64,000 nt of DNA, taken from Kosakonia quasisacchari. GTDB lineage: Bacteria > Pseudomonadota > Gammaproteobacteria > Enterobacterales > Enterobacteriaceae. Position 1 is the stretch's first letter; every line of letters begins with the position of its first letter. Below the pieces are notes generated by a model. That model did no database searches. It was not told the DNA's origin and saw only the letters and a program-made list of their open reading frames with translations. The stretch spans positions 372,001-436,000 of the forward strand of contig NZ_SJOP01000001.1 in NCBI RefSeq assembly GCF_004331415.1, in the 5' to 3' direction. This document shows, in pieces, positions 62,661 to 64,000 of this stretch. Both the position numbers and the translations under genes were made by a program.

Positions 62661-63734
62661 ATGGATAAAAAGCTCAAAATCAACGAAATTGCCCTGCGCA
62701 CTAACCTGTCGACCAGTACGGTTTCCCGTGTGCTGGCAGGTAAGGCGAACACCAGCGAAAAAGCGCGTGCAGCAGTGCTGGCCTGCGCGCGTGAGCTGGG
62801 GGTAATGGAGGGGATTGCCGCAGGACGGCTGCTGCTGAATAACCTGGTTGTTTTCGCACCGCAGCGGGCATTTGATGAGCGTTCCGATATCTTCTATTAC
62901 CGTGTGATCCAGAGTATTAACAAAGCGTTGGCACCTCATGAAGTGCGGCTGCGCTACTGCGCGCTGGAAGAGCTGGACAGCGACGCCAATGAATTTCTCT
63001 CACGTATGAATGCGCCGGAAACTCAGGCGGCGATCCTGCTGGGCATTGATGATCCCCATATTCATGATCTGGCGGCGGATATGGGTAAACCCTGCGTGTT
63101 GATCAACTGCCGCGACGGGCGTATGCGTTTGCCTTCCATCGCGCCGGATCACCGGACCATCGGCGAGTTTGCGGCAAATTATCTGTTTGATATGGGCCAC
63201 CGCGATGTGGTGAATGTGATGTGTCTGCGTCGCTACACCATGGATCTGCGCCTGGCAGGGATCAAAGAGGCCTGGCAGCGGCGCAATCTGCGTTTTCAAA
63301 GTAAGCGGGATCTGATCACCGTACCCAGTTTTAGTGCCAAAGAAGCAGGAATGCGGGTAGCGGAATGGCTTGATGATCCGGCGCATAAATCACCGCCCAC
63401 TGCGTTTCTGGTTGGTGGCGATTTTATGGCTGAAGGCACGGTTCATGCGCTCCAGCAGCGCGGGCTGCGCGTGCCACAGGATGTCTCGGTGATGAGCATT
63501 GATGCGTTTAATCTGGCGGCAATTCAGGATGTGCCGCTCACGGCGGTGCATGTCCCGCGTGATGAACTGGGCGTGGAGGCAGTACAACTGCTGCAACAGC
63601 GTTTGATCCGCCCGCAGGCTACCACCGGTTCGCTGTTACTCAACGGCACGCTTGCGGTGCGGGAATCGGTACGGCGGATACGTTCGGGACAGCAACGTAC
63701 CGCCGTGGAGCGCGAAGGGTTATACGATGCTTAA
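62661..63734 (+). CDS. LacI-family transcription regulator
   Basis: 357-aa regulator: HTH KINEIALRTNLSTSTVSRVLAGKANTSEKARAAVL with hinge helix region GIAAGRLLLNN, then a periplasmic-binding-like effector domain (LLGIDDPHIHDLAADMG, LFDMGHRDVVNVMCLRRYTMDLRLAGIKEAW, VPQDVSVMSIDAFNLAAIQD). Divergent from the MFS-GH31 operon, which it probably controls. Its stop overlaps that of ybiU by about 4 bases. Confidence 0.93.
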   Translation: MDKKLKINEIALRTNLSTSTVSRVLAGKANTSEKARAAVLACARELGVMEGIAAGRLLLNNLVVFAPQRAFDERSDIFYYRVIQSINKALAPHEVRLRYCALEELDSDANEFLSRMNAPETQAAILLGIDDPHIHDLAADMGKPCVLINCRDGRMRLPSIAPDHRTIGEFAANYLFDMGHRDVVNVMCLRRYTMDLRLAGIKEAWQRRNLRFQSKRDLITVPSFSAKEAGMRVAEWLDDPAHKSPPTAFLVGGDFMAEGTVHALQQRGLRVPQDVSVMSIDAFNLAAIQDVPLTAVHVPRDELGVEAVQLLQQRLIRPQATTGSLLLNGTLAVRESVRRIRSGQQRTAVEREGLYDA

Positions 63735-64000
63735 ACGTCCATACCCAGTGCGCGCTTGCCATGAATATTCAGATCGCTCAGCGTAAAGCGGCCTGACCAG
63801 TCGCTTTCGTAGTTCTCACGCGGGAAATCATCCGGCGAAGCACCTTGCTCCAGCGCGACCTTCACTTTGCGCGCATACGCGAGGTTTTTCGCGCACAGTG
63901 GTGCGGCGGGAATGTACATCACATTGCCCCAGCCTTGCTGGTTTTCCACCGGCGCAACGGAGTGGATCACATCGCAGTGCCACCACACGGAATCTCCCGC
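63731..64000 (-). CDS. ybiU: DUF1479 protein YbiU, C-terminal part (5' end outside window)
   Basis: Open to the window edge in frame. The visible 89 residues include GDSVWWHCDVIHSVAPVENQ, which carries a His of a 2-oxoglutarate-dioxygenase-like (phytanoyl-CoA) metal site, and the end DLNIHGKRALGMDV. This matches the C-terminus of E. coli YbiU (421 aa). In E. coli it directly follows ybiT; here the ERIC array and the GH31-MFS-LacI block lie between. Confidence 0.93.
   Translation of the reverse strand, partial: AGDSVWWHCDVIHSVAPVENQQGWGNVMYIPAAPLCAKNLAYARKVKVALEQGASPDDFPRENYESDWSGRFTLSDLNIHGKRALGMDV

Overview
The window is a chromosomal segment of a member of the Enterobacteriaceae. Gene order follows the uvrB to ybiU stretch of Escherichia coli almost gene for gene: uvrB, yvcK, moaABCDE, ybhL to ybhS, cecR, rhlE, dinG, ybiB, ybiJ, ybiI, rlmF, ybiO, glnHPQ, dps, rhtA, ompX, opgE, mntS, mntR, ybiR, ldtB, ybiT, ybiU. 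The many insertions and the fairly GC-rich codons suggest an Enterobacter, Kosakonia or Klebsiella relative rather than E. coli itself. The genus call is inference from gene content and recall; no search was run. uvrB is cut at the left edge and ybiU at the right edge.

Layout. 1-6109: 3' part of uvrB, then an eptA-pmrA-pmrB (polymyxin resistance) operon placed between uvrB and yvcK, with a 30-codon membrane-peptide gene lying convergently against pmrB. Both have PmrA-box-like direct repeats. 6250-9169: molybdopterin operon moaABCDE behind a ModE-like palindrome and a Moco-type leader. 9227-21701: ybhL, ybhM-position gene, ybhN-clsB-ybhP, ybhQ, and the cecR-ybhGFSR efflux operon divergent from rhlE, with a perfect 28-bp palindrome between them. 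rhlE ends in a 39-bp tandem repeat. 21702-28691: an esterase and a beta-glucoside operon (antiterminator, PTS EIIBCA, two GH1 enzymes), with RAT and terminator elements and an ERIC-like element inside the operon. 28885-46045: core genes dinG-ybiB, ybiJ, ybiI, a flavin reductase, rlmF, ybiO, glnHPQ, dps, rhtA, ompX, opgE, mntS, mntR and ybiR. 46096-55091: an accessory block with an EmrAB-type pump plus outer-membrane factor, an aldo/keto reductase, and a GH1 - PTS EIIC - GntR cluster behind two identical palindromes. 55137-57858: ldtB and ybiT. 57861-58629: six head-to-tail ERIC-like units of 128-129 bp. 58679-63734: a GH31 glycosidase and MFS transporter operon with a divergent LacI regulator. 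Then ybiU.

How it fits together. Accessory genes sit in a few discrete gaps of a conserved backbone and mostly concern plant-type sugars (beta-glucosides, alpha-glycosides), efflux, and lipid A or glucan modification with phosphoethanolamine. The most unusual items are the tandem ERIC array, the PmrR-like peptide with its own PmrA box, the antitermination leader of the bgl operon, the RhlE tail repeat, and the strong inverted repeat ahead of the tripartite efflux operon.
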